Positions 46,001 to 58,000 of a stretch of DNA of 64,000 nt are shown here, piece after piece. A program made the position numbers and the translations under genes. The first letter of the stretch is position 1, and every line of letters starts with the position of its first letter. The stretch spans positions 27,910,146 through 27,974,145 of the forward strand of contig CM029370.1 in the NCBI GenBank assembly GCA_017165825.1, in the 5' to 3' direction. The notes under the pieces are model-generated. The model did no database searches. It was not told the origin of the DNA and saw only the letters and a list, made by a program, of their open reading frames with translations. Source of the stretch: Hepsetus odoe. Its lineage: Eukaryota > Chordata > Actinopteri > Characiformes > Hepsetidae.

Positions 46001-49000
46001 GGTGTGACTGACACTGGGAGGTTTATAGTGGTGTGACTGACACTGGAGGTTTATAGGTCTGACTGACACTGGAGGTTTATAGTGGCTCTGACTGACACGG
46101 AGGTTTATAGTGGTCTGACTGACACTGAGGTTTATAGGTGTGACTGGACACTGGTAGGGACACAGTGTGAAAAGACTGACACTGGGAGGCTTGTGAGAGT
46201 AGTGTGACTGACACTGGAGGTTTATAGTGGTGACTGACACTGGGAGGTTTATAGTGTCTGACTGACACTGGGAGGTTTATAGTGGTGTGACTGACACTGG
46301 GAGGTTTATAGTGCTGTGGACTGACACTGGAGGTCGTAGTGTGCATCACACTGGTAGGACTGTAGTGGTCTGACTGACACTGGGAGGTTTATAGTGGTGT
46401 GACTGACACTGGGAGGTTTATAGTGGTGTGACTGACACTGAGGTTTATATGGTGTGGGGACTGGACAGTAGGACTGTAGTGGTGTGACTGACACTGGGAG
46501 GTTTATAGTGGTGTGACTGACACTGGGAGGTTTATAGTGGTGTGACTGACACTGGTAGGACTGTAGTGGTGTGACTGACACTGGGAGGTTTATAGTGGTG
46601 TGACTGACACTGGTAGGACAGTAGTGGTCTGACTGACACTGGGAGGTTTATAGTGGTGTGACTGACACTGGTGTCAGGTGTGACTGACACTGGGAGGTTT
46701 ATAGTGGTGTGACTGACACTGGGAGGTTTATAGTGGTGTGACTGACACTTGGAGGTTTATAGTGGTTTGACTGACACTGGGAGGTTTACAGGGTTTGAAT
46801 TGACACTGAGGTTTATAGTGGTCTGACTGACACTGGGAGGTTTATAGTGTTTGAATGACACTGGGAGAGGTTTATAGTGGTTTGACTGACACTGGGAGGT
46901 TTATAGTGGTGACTGACACTGAGGTTTATAGTGGTGCGGACTGACACTGGGAGGTTTATAGTGGTTTGACTGACACTGGAGGTTTATAGTGGTGCGGGGA
47001 CTGAAATTAGGGAGGTTTATAGTGGTGTGACTGACACTTGGAGGTTTATAGTGGTGTGACTGACACTGGGAGGTTTATAGTGGTGTGACTGACACTGGTA
47101 GGACTGTAGTGGTGTGACTGACACTGGTAGGTTTATAGTGGTGTGACTGACACTGGGAGGTTTATAGTGGTGTGACTGACACTGGGAGGTTTATAGTGGT
47201 GTGACTGACACTGGTAGGACTGTAGTGGTGTGACTGACACTGGGAGGTTTATAGTGGTCTGACTGACACTGGGAGGTTTATAGTGGTGTGACTGACACTG
47301 GTAGGACTGTAGTGGTGTGACTGACACTGGGAGGTTTATAGTGGTGTGACTGACACTGGTAGGACAGTAGTGGTCTGACTGACACTGGGAGGTTTATAGT
47401 GGTGTGACTGACACTGGGAGGTTTATAGTGGTGTGACTGACACTGGGAGGTTTATAGGTGTGACTGACATCAGAGGTTTATAGTGGCAGACTGACACTTG
47501 AGGCAGTAGGTTTGACTGGACACTGGAGGCTTACAGTGGTTTGACTGACACTGGGAGGTTTATAGTGGTCTGACTGACACTGGGAGGTTTATAGTGGTTT
47601 GATCACTGAGGTTTATAGTGGTCAATTGACACTGGAAATGAGTAGTGGTGGACTGACACTGGGAGGTTTATAGTGGTGTGACTGACACTGGGAGGTTTAT
47701 AGTGGTTTGACTGACACTGGGAGGTTTATAGTGGTGTGACTGACACTAGGAGGTTTATAGTGGTGTGACTGACACTTGGAGGTTTATAGGTGTGACTGAC
47801 ACTGGAGGTTTATAGTGGCACTTGACACTGGTAGGACTGGTAGTGGTGTGACTGACACTGCAGGTTTAGTAGGTGCACTGACACTGGTAGGACTGTAGTG
47901 GTGTGACTGACACTGGTAGGTTTATAGTGGTGTGACTGACACTGGGAGGACTGTAGTGGTGTGACTGACACTGGTAGGTTTATTGTGGTTTGACTGACAC
48001 TGGTAGGTTTATAGTGGTGTGACTGACACTGGGAGGACTGTAGTGGTGTGAATGACACTGGTAGGTTTATAGTGGTGTGACTGACACTGGGAGGACTGTA
48101 GTGGTGTGACTGACACTGGTAGGTTTATAGTGGTTTGACTGACACTGGTAGGTTTATAGTGGTGTGACTGACACTGGGAGGACTGTAGTGGTGTGACTGA
48201 CACTGGGAGGTTTATAGTGGTCTGACTGACACTGGGAGGTTTATAGTGGTGCTCCTGACAGTGGCAGGTCTTACTGACAGTGCAACTGAAATGGTAGGCT
48301 TAAAGTGATGTGACTGACAATGGTAGACTGACAGTGGTGCAACTGACCATGTTGGTCATTGGCGATCTACCAATATTTATCAATAATCCTCCCAGAACAG
48401 TTTCATGTCATGCTCATGTTCTGAAGAAAACATTAAAGCATATTTAACTGCCGCCCTAACAAGCAATTACGAACTCTTTTCATCCTCTTCATCTTCTTCA
48501 TTAACTCAGTCAATCAATGCTCTCTCATTCCTCTCTCTCCTTTCATTTGTCTAATAAAAAGCAAGCTGTCCTTGGAAGTGCTGACATATGATGATAAGGC
48601 CGCAAACATGTTGATCCATAAATATTTGAGGGAACGGGAAATAATGGCACTCTTGGCTGTGCTTCACTCTACTGGAAGTTTTTTTTTGTTTTGTTTTGTT
48701 TTTTCTTTTATGGCCGGCAGCTGTGTGATTATGTTCCTCGCCCCGGGTGCGCGAGGCAGCGAAATGTTCTCTTTGCTGTCACGCTAGTCCACTTAGCAGC
48801 CCGCTCTGCTTGTTTGGAGCTGTTGTGGGCCAGTGTAAACATGCGGAGGGTTTAGGTGGCGCTGGTTGTAAATATGCAGAGAGGGGGGCTTGTTTCGCTG
48901 TTTCTCATACCGTGGGTGTTCTGCCAGTCAGCCATCAAGGTGGTTCGCTCACAAGTGTGCATTTGTGCTTGATTTGAACCCTTGCCATCATTTGTTTCCC

Positions 49001-52000
49001 GTTTGTGTGGTTTTCTTTTTGCGAAAGGAGACATCCTGGGACCATCCATCAGTGGGCTTGACGCTCTCATCCAGATGCCTTATGGCTGTGGTGAACAGAA
49101 CATGATCAATTTCGCCCCAAATATCTACGTCCTGCAGTATCTGAGCAGCATGGGCCGGATCGACGAGGAAATCCACAGGAAAGCTTTGACCTACATGACA
49201 CAAGGTGAACCCTTAACCTCTTAAAGCTAAAGGAGATACCAGTGGGTTCCTCAGGCCTATTACATAATGAAGAATGGATATTCTTGTCTTATTCGTGGGA
49301 CAGAAAAACATCCCTGGTGTGCTTTTTCCAAACAGATAAGGGACAAGAACGGTCTCTATGAAGGCTCCTCACCGTGCACCTGCTGTTTATGAAGAGTTTA
49401 TGAAAATGAGTTGCATGTGTTTGAACTGGATCTGAGAGTGAGTCATGAAGAGATTTTGTTTGCTTTCTGACCATAAACAGGTTATGAGCGGGAATTGTCA
49501 TACCAGAGGGTGGATGGCTCTTTCAGTGCTTTTGGAGACAGTGACCCTTCTGGAAGCACTTGGTAAGAGATCACTTGCAGATAAACATGAGTTGCATTAA
49601 AAGGAACAGTTTTGGGAAAAAATCAGATTTGTGCAATTTAGCACTGATCGCAGATGTTGTCAATCAGACGGTCCATGTCTGGAGACCAAATTTGGCTTCT
49701 TTTGTCATGAACTGGAGATACAAGAATAAAACTGAACTAGAAAAAGCTGTCAAAAGTCCCCCGAATTCATCTCAACCCACTCAGGCCGAATGCAGCTCTT
49801 CATTAAGGTGGAGCAGACCTGTGGATGTGCTTGAGGGCACTGAAGAGTTGACCCAACAGTCCTCTTCTTCAAGGAGTCAAAGACTGATTTAAGGCAGAAA
49901 ATGACCTCACCATTTAGTTTAACGGGGATTAGTCCTATTTAAACTGACCGTCTATTAGTCCACCGTTATTCCTCAGCACATCCTGAACTCTCTTAGGCAA
50001 ACTATTTGTAACTTCCTTAAGCCGTATTCAGGAGTAGTTCTCCAGGCTTTGCTCCAAACAGGATTTCACTGAACCTGTACAGTGACGATAAATGCAGCTT
50101 TCACTGTCAGGTTATCGGCTTTCGTGCTGAGGTGCTTCCTCCAGGCTCGAGATTTTATCTTCATGGATGAGTCTGTCCTGGAGAGGACGGCTACCTGGAT
50201 AAAGGTCCAGCAGAGGCCAGATGGGGCCTTCCTTGAACCTGGCCGGGTCATCCATACTGAGCTCCAGGGTGGACTGGACGGCTCGGTGTCCCTCACTGCT
50301 TACGTCCTCATGTCCCTGCTGGAGGATCAGGAATACAACGTATGTGAAATATGACTGATATTTCTAAGATTAGATCAGATTCGACTATATAATGAATAGT
50401 TTGACTGTATGGGAAAAATCATGTGATTGAAACAGAAAGGCTAACGTGCTGTTTTCTGTTTACCTGTTAGCTCACCTATGGAAACACAGTGTCTGCTGCC
50501 ATAAACTACCTGACTGTGAAACTAAGTGAAGGCATCTCCAGTAACTACAGCCTGTGTCTGGTGACCTATGCCCTCTCTCTGGCCAATAGCCCCTCTGCTG
50601 CCCCTGCCCTGGATGAGCTGATGGCCAGAGCCCAGATGCATGGTGTGTTATGTTGAATATGATCAAACTTTTCACAAAAGTCCAGGAAAAACTGGTTAAC
50701 TGGTTAACTGAGAGGGTCTGCTAAATTCCGTAAGTGTAATTCGCAAGGAAGAGCTACCAAAGATGTGATAAATCATTCACTCCGACATTATAATACTCAA
50801 AAAGAACCTGGAAATCTAGGTGCACCCAAACGTTTGATGGGCAGCGGAAAGTTGCTAAAGAATGTATTTCTACAGAAACATTTATCCATGTGAAAAGGGA
50901 GCAGTGACAGGGACGGTACCTTGCTCAAGGGTAACTCAGAGCAACCTGCTGGTGAGGGAATTGAACCCACAATCTTCCGATCCGGGGCGACTCCCTCACC
51001 ACTAGGCCAGGTTTATGGAAAACTCTGTGAGTTAACAGATTTCATGTAGCACCGCTTAAAAAGACAAATTCAAATGATTTGGGTACTTAAATATTATGAT
51101 TTCCTGCAAATTCTGGGTACAATTTAGATACAATTTTAGAGTTTCACCTATTGTGGAATTTTGAAATGAACCCATTTTTCTCCGTTTTTTAAAATCAGCA
51201 ATTAAATTAAAGGTAAAAGTGAGTAAATTAAAAAACTGCAGTTGTATCTTTCTGCAAAACGTGGTTTAACTAAACGGTGAGCAACATGTACTCTCTGGCG
51301 TTCCTGATAGACTTTGCTGGCCCGGCTGTCCTGCTGTTTGAGGTTGTTTGGATGTTCTAGGTGTGAAAGAGTGTAAAATTGGCAGATGTTGCACAGGCGT
51401 TCAGGGCTTTGCTCTCTGTCCTTCAGGTGACGTGCCCATGTGGAGCCTTCCAGACTCCAGCCTGTCGGACTCTTGGCAGCCGCGCTCTGCAGACATCGAG
51501 ATGGCGGCCTATACGTTGCTGTCCTTGTACAAACAAGGCAACATTGAGCAGGGCTTCAGCCTCATGAAGTGGCTCAGCCAGCAGAGGAACCACCTTGGAG
51601 GATACGGCTCCACCCAGGCAATGATCACTGTCTGATTACGGTTGCCATATAAGTGCACTTTTATAAAATCACAGATTGTTGCCTAATTTTCTGATTCACG
51701 GTTGATCAGCCACCCCCTTCTTGGTCTATCAACACAAAAAATGCAATGAGATAACCTTTGACATTTGCTCACTGACATCGTGGTGCTCTGGTAGTGTAAG
51801 TGGTGCTGGTATGAATACTTTAGGCACAGCTGAGTCACAGATAGGATGAGAGTGGTCCATTACACACAAAGATCCAGCAGCTCTGTGATCAGAAACTGAC
51901 CAGTGATGAACTTCTACAGGCTATATTCTGTAATCTTACACAAAGACCTACCAAAACATTTCTAATGAAGTGGCAAATGAGTAGGAATAAGGATGTCCTG

Positions 52001-55000
52001 ATCCCATCTCAGACAACGTGAGTGAAAGTGAAGTGTAAGTGAAGTGAAAGTGACTATCTGCTACTGTTTGCCATCCTCTGTATCTAACCCATCACACATC
52101 GTGCAGCAGTGGAAGTCATATCCAGTACCTGGGGTGCAGTGATGGGGACAGTACCTTGCTCATGAGAACCCTGAGAGCATCCTACTGGTCTGGGATTCAA
52201 ACTCAGGACCTTCTGATCCTAGGGCCTAGTCCCTAAACCAGGGGTCACCAACATGGTGCCGGCGGGCACCAGGATGCCCCCAAGGACCACATGAGTCTAC
52301 GGACCTGCTCTTAAAATAGCACAACTCACCAGTGAGCAGCGTCTACAATGTAATTTTATCCTGTTGCTTCTTCAATCACATTTGCATTTAAATACATTTG
52401 TTTAAATTTAAAACATGTTTATTATACATGAAGTTTAGATAAGTTTAGGTAACTTTAGCCCTTCGTACGGCTCAGTACCCATGAAATAGCCCTCCGTTTC
52501 AAAAAGTCTGGTGATCACTGCTGCCCTGATATTCAACATGTTCAATCTGACTTGATGCAGCAGTTACCTGTATATACAGTAAGGTGGGCCTCAGCTATAA
52601 TACGCCCACCTATTGCCAAACGTCCATGGATTAAGACCCCAAGTTGGAGATCCTGGGACTAAATTTAGCCTTCATTATGTGACACTTGCACTCATTATAT
52701 AATACTTGCTTCAGTGTTAAAAAGCAATTTGGAGTTCAGTTATATATAATTCCAGAGATATCTCAACACCAACCCTTCGGTGGCGGTGGTACTTACCTAA
52801 GGACCTATGGCTCAAGAGGTCCCAGGTTCGAATCCCACCTCTAGCACTACCACCACTGGGTCCCTGAGCAAGACCCTCAACCCTGAGTGTCTCCAGGGGG
52901 ACTGTCCCTGCAATTAGGACATGGACGTCGCTCTGGATAAGAGCGTCTGCTAAATGCCGTAAATGTAATGTAATTGTAACCCTGCATTAAGCTCGTTTTA
53001 AGATAAAGGTCACTATCCAAGCAGCCCAGGCTGTCTGACTGTCTCCCAAATAAGGTTTTGTTTCTTCTTTTGCTATTGCATTCAGGATTTAAAGTCTAAT
53101 AGAAGAGGTCCTCTTCTTCTTGAGACGTTGCAATATACAAAGTGTAGTTTTCACAGCAATTTGCAGCAAGGTTGCTCTTCCGAACAGCAAAGTCCATTTG
53201 ACTAGTGCCCCCTTGTGGAGGATTTTAGCCTAATAAATATGAACGTGAGTAACAAGTCCATTTCTTAAGGCCATTTGATTATGTGATAATTCTGACTGAA
53301 TTTATCGCCCTAGTGGTTAAAGACTAGGCCCCAGGATGGGTTCGAATCCCATGCCAACAGGTTGCCCTGAGGTAAGGTCCTTGAGCAAAGTACTGTCCCA
53401 ATCACTGTTTCCCGGTTGCTGCACGTTGTGTGTGGGTTAAAAGCAGAGGTTGTGATTCACAAGGACACATACAGTCACTTTCACTTTATCCCGGTACCAT
53501 TCTGTATTTGATCAGGCAGCTGTCTTTCAGCCAGCCACTCAAACAGAAGAGTTGATCAATCAAAACCTTCAACCCCGAAGACCCGCCAGTAGTTTCACAC
53601 ATGATATAATGATATTCAGTTCATAGTAGATGCAGAACTCTTAAACCCTGACGCTTAGCCCTGACCTATCCATGCGTCTCTAGTAGTCGTCATTCGTTGT
53701 CATGACTCATTTTGACCATGTTAACATGCCGCTGTTAAATTGTTGAACGTGATTTGCTATGACAGGGTGCGACATCTGCCGTGACATGTTTATGGCATGA
53801 TAATCCTACGAAGCAGGTTCAAGCAAAGTGTAACCAAATAGTATTTCTGTTCAGGTTTGGGCTTGATGGGTGTGAGCTCAGCACCAAAGTCTGTTCTCAT
53901 CGATTCAGGTTACATTTTATTGAAAGGAAGTTTAAGGAATAAGTATTTGAATGAAAAATCCATCTAGATCAGATCTAGGAAGCGAACGTCGAGCTGCTCT
54001 GTGCCTGGAGCCTCCATGATTACAGCTGCTTTTCTAGAAGATGCCAGGCCTGCCACTATCTGCAGATTCTTCGCTGCTCCTTTCATGTGTGATCTAATAG
54101 TTGGCAGGTGATGGTAAAAATGTTTGACACAGCACAGCCGGTTGGCACCGGCTGGTCAAAAACCACATGACAGCTTCAACCAAAGCTGGGGAGGAAAGCG
54201 AATGTAAACCCCGTCTGATTGACCTCCTACGCCTGCTGCATTTCATATGAATATTTTGATCATAAGAACAACCCTTTCCTGCTTAATAGACCTTCTCCAA
54301 AATACTCTTTTACTGAAGAGACTCACTTTGTATTGGACCTTTTATTTGCTGGCTTTGTGATTCCAGTCTGAATATTGTAACAGATGCATAGTTCATATTA
54401 TAATAACTTGCATGTATATATAATATATATAATATATTTCAGGACACAGTGATTGCTATGCAGGCTCTATCAGCCTATGCTCAGCTGAGCAACGTGGAGC
54501 AGATTGACCTCGACATCACAGCGATGGACCTGGAAGAGAAAATAGTCACATTCTCTATAAACAGAAGCAACTACCTTCTATACCAGACCCAAGAGGTTGT
54601 GATCTACAGTACACACCGGAACTCGTATTCTATTGGTCTGTTCTGATTTGAGAAGTCAATTTGGGTCTGTTTTACAGGTTGAAGCTGACAAGGATATCTA
54701 TATCCAAGTGTGGGCAGAGGGACGAGGATTTGCACTGTTCCAGGTACTGTATCACCCGCTCCGACTGAAGGCGAAGTAGCACGTGAAGTCTCCAACTGCG
54801 TCCATCGAGTTGCAAATCGATGCCCACAATATATCGGTTAGGAAATTTGTTAATTCTTTATATGAGAAGTTTTTCCTAACAACGGTGGTGCTCACAGGGT
54901 GAGAGGTAGATCAACACCCTGGACACGTTGGCGTAAGTCCACATAGAAACAACAAAGTCCGTCCTGGAAGGGTAGAGCTATAATCTTCTCGCTGTGAAAG

Positions 55001-58000
55001 TGAAAGTGATGCATCCTCTGGTTTTAACCCACACATATGTGCAGCAGGGGGCAGCCATATACAGCGCCAGGGGAGCAGTTATAGGAATGGTACCTTGCTC
55101 ATTGGTATCTCAGACTAACCTGCTAGTCTGAGATTCAAACCCATGACCTTCCTATCCCGAGGCCTCGTCCCAAACCACTAGGCCAGTGCAGTATCCGTTG
55201 AGTTTTTAGTTATTTCTGTAGATGTTGAGGTTGAGTATTGTCTAATCGCCCAGGTGAAATGGAGATTTAGGCCTTAAACTGGCTTTCTTTGTGTTTCACA
55301 AACACCCAACTGACATCTCTCAGACACGTGGGTAAAGACAATTGGACATGGAACACATTATAATAAAATGGCTAATCCAGAAAGCTTCTATGACCCTCAG
55401 TGACCTTTACGATGAAATCTCAGCTGTGTATTTAAGGAAGCGTGACTTCATGCATGGGCAGCTGGAAGTCTCCTTGGGAGATTCTGCCAATTCCTTGGAG
55501 ATTCTAATTTACAAGGTATTGTAGAAGAAAGCAGGGGTTCAGCAGCTGTGAGTGATAATCAGGAAGTAGGGCTCCCTGCTTCATAACGCCCGTTTGCCTG
55601 ACTGTAATTGGGAAAATGTTCCATTGTTGAAAGTGGCAGGACTGCTCATTCACAGCCATGTGTAATTATACCGAGCTTGGCTTGTAGCTTTCTGTACCCA
55701 CGACTCCTGCAGAATCATATTGTTCTCCGCAATGAGATACCTGCAACATCTCGGGATGCTTTGCTCATGTTGGGAGGGTTAATAAAGCAACAAAAAAAGA
55801 AGGAAACGGTATGGGAATACTGGAGAAAGGCTATAATGTAAATATAAAAAATGTGAAATGATCTGTTATTTCACAAATCTAGCATTGCATAATTGTCCTA
55901 ATCAAGGCAATTATAAGCCTTAATTGATCTTTTCTATTCATTCCTGTCTCAGCTCACTACATTCTACAATGTGGAGACCAGTGTGCTGTCCCGCAGACGG
56001 CGAGATGTTCACAGCCATGAGGCATTTGAATTGGAAATATATGTCAATGACTATGACATGTACAAGGTCTATATTACTATATGTTTCTGGTAAGAGATCT
56101 TTACATATTTTATACTGTAACACAAAGTGGGATTGATTGATTGATTGATTGGTTGGTTGATTAACTGATTGACTTTTTTGACTTAAATCTCTTAATAGGA
56201 CTACGAAGTCAAAACATCTAATGAAGAATGCCTCATTTTCATACTTTTAATGCTTATTTCTCAGGCTGCTTGAAACCCAAGGTCTGGATCAGACCGGGAT
56301 GGCTATTCTGGAGGTTGGCCTTCTCACAGGCTTCAGTTTGGCTCAGAATGGCATCCCCAAGAACCACCTGGTCAGAAGAGTGGAGCCATGGCCAGGAAAA
56401 GTCATCATCTACTTAGACTCTGTGAGCTCCTTGTGACATTTGTTACTTGTTAGTGTGACTACCTGAACTGATGGCTCTTGTTGCCTTCAAGAAAACAATG
56501 CTGGCTAACACGGATGGGCCTGTTGTGTGACCTTGTTAAAGCCACTTGTATCTGCTGTGCAAGAAAAATCCCTGTAGTCCAGTTTAGATCTAGATATATA
56601 TGATCGTTGTTTAAGAAGTTTTTCATTACCAGCCTATTAACAACACCAGGCTGCTACGTTTTGGTTGGTTGGCCCATATTATACACTTTTTTTTACACAA
56701 TTATTTTTTCCCAGAGGAACACTCATGACTCATCAATTTATTTTATTCATCTTTACATTACATTTCATTATCCTTTCAAACTAATTAGGCTTTTATTAAT
56801 GTGCACTTCATGTGCAAGACTTACTGATACATTTGATTTACTTGCAGCTTAATCTGGACATGGATTGGGAAAGCTAAACACTCTTAACAGGAAGCCTGGA
56901 GAAGTGTTCCTCAACCATACATTAAAAATACAAGAAAGTCTAGAACTCTGGAAGCAAAATATGAAGAAATGAAATTACTTTTGCACAGTACTGTATATGC
57001 TCACTGTGCATCCAAAAGTTTGTAGACACCTACTTTTCCAAAAAGTCTCCAAAGACTCAAAGTTTCCAAGTCAAGAAACCATGGGTATTATCTGAGAACT
57101 TCCCCCTTTCCCCCACCGGGGCAGCGGTGGCCTAGCGGTTAGGGCGTTAGCCGCATGATCGGAGGATCGGGGGTTCAATCCCCTTACCAGTAGGTTGCCC
57201 TGAGGTACCCTTGAGCAAGGTACCGTCCTCATCACTGCTCCCCGGGCGCTTTCAATAGCTGCCCACTGCTGCACGGGTTTGAGTGTGCATGGGTTAAATG
57301 CAGAGGTCCAATTTCGTTGTGGTTCATGTGTGCTGTGCCATGACCTCGCAATGACAAGGGTTTTCACTTTCACTTTTTTTTACTGCAGTAACAGCCTCTA
57401 CTCCACTTTGCACTAGATGTTGGGTCATGGCAGTGAGGATTTGATTGCATTTAGTCACAAGAGCATTAGGTCAGCTAGTGATCCTGCAAAATGAATTTTG
57501 GCGCAATATCATTGCTTCATATTCCTGTTGCCAGGCATGACATCGCACTTGGTGACCTCGGGTTCATGTGCAACTCCAGAGCTTCCCAATCTACTAACGA
57601 TGCTTTTCTATTGGAACTGTTCAACTGAATGACTGTGTCAAGAAACTGAACACAGAGCTGCTAAATTCTCTAATTTAATGGACTATTTGAATCATTTTAT
57701 TTCTTTTCTACCTGCTCTTCTCCTCACAGGTAACCAGGATTCCGGAATGTATTGAAGTCCCAACAGCACTGGAGTACAAAGTGACCAGCGTTCAGGATGC
57801 AACTGTTTCCATTTATGACTACTATGAACCACGTAAGCTCTTCATGAGCTGCATCCAGACTCAATCTGTTGTGAGAGGCTTTAGCAAATCTCGTTCACAT
57901 TTCCATAATTCTGTTTGCTTTTGTCAGGGAGGAGAACGGTGAGGACTTACACATCCGAGGCCAGACAAAACATGCCGGTTTGTGCTTTCTGTGGAGGAGA

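Larger units (their letters stand above)
51618..54442 (+). other. cd109: GC-AG intron of cd109 with repeats
   Basis: The donor is CAG followed by GCAATG, and the acceptor is a normal TTTCAG. Joining 51617 to 54443 gives GYGSTQDTVIAMQALSAYA, matching human GFASTQDTTVALKALSEFA, so the GC donor is required by homology. The only nearby GT, 12 bases on, would insert AMIT. The intron carries SINE copies at 52,020, 52,782 and 53,306 and a CTCF-like motif at 53,204. Confidence 0.8.

Noticed and set aside
45042..48203. Periodic minus-strand frames rich in SVTPLQS and HHYKPPSVS over the minisatellite
   Set aside because: They arise because the 29-base unit lacks stops in some frames. The period is not a multiple of three, so all frames look alike, and they lie inside a cd109 intron.
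44500..48345. CRISPR-like regular repeats
   Set aside because: Units are directly contiguous without unique spacers, and the genome is a vertebrate one.
55342..55524. 60-codon plus-strand frame inside a cd109 intron
   Set aside because: The flanking exons join directly as GFALFQLTTFYN, matching human GFAICQLNVVYN, so no exon belongs here.
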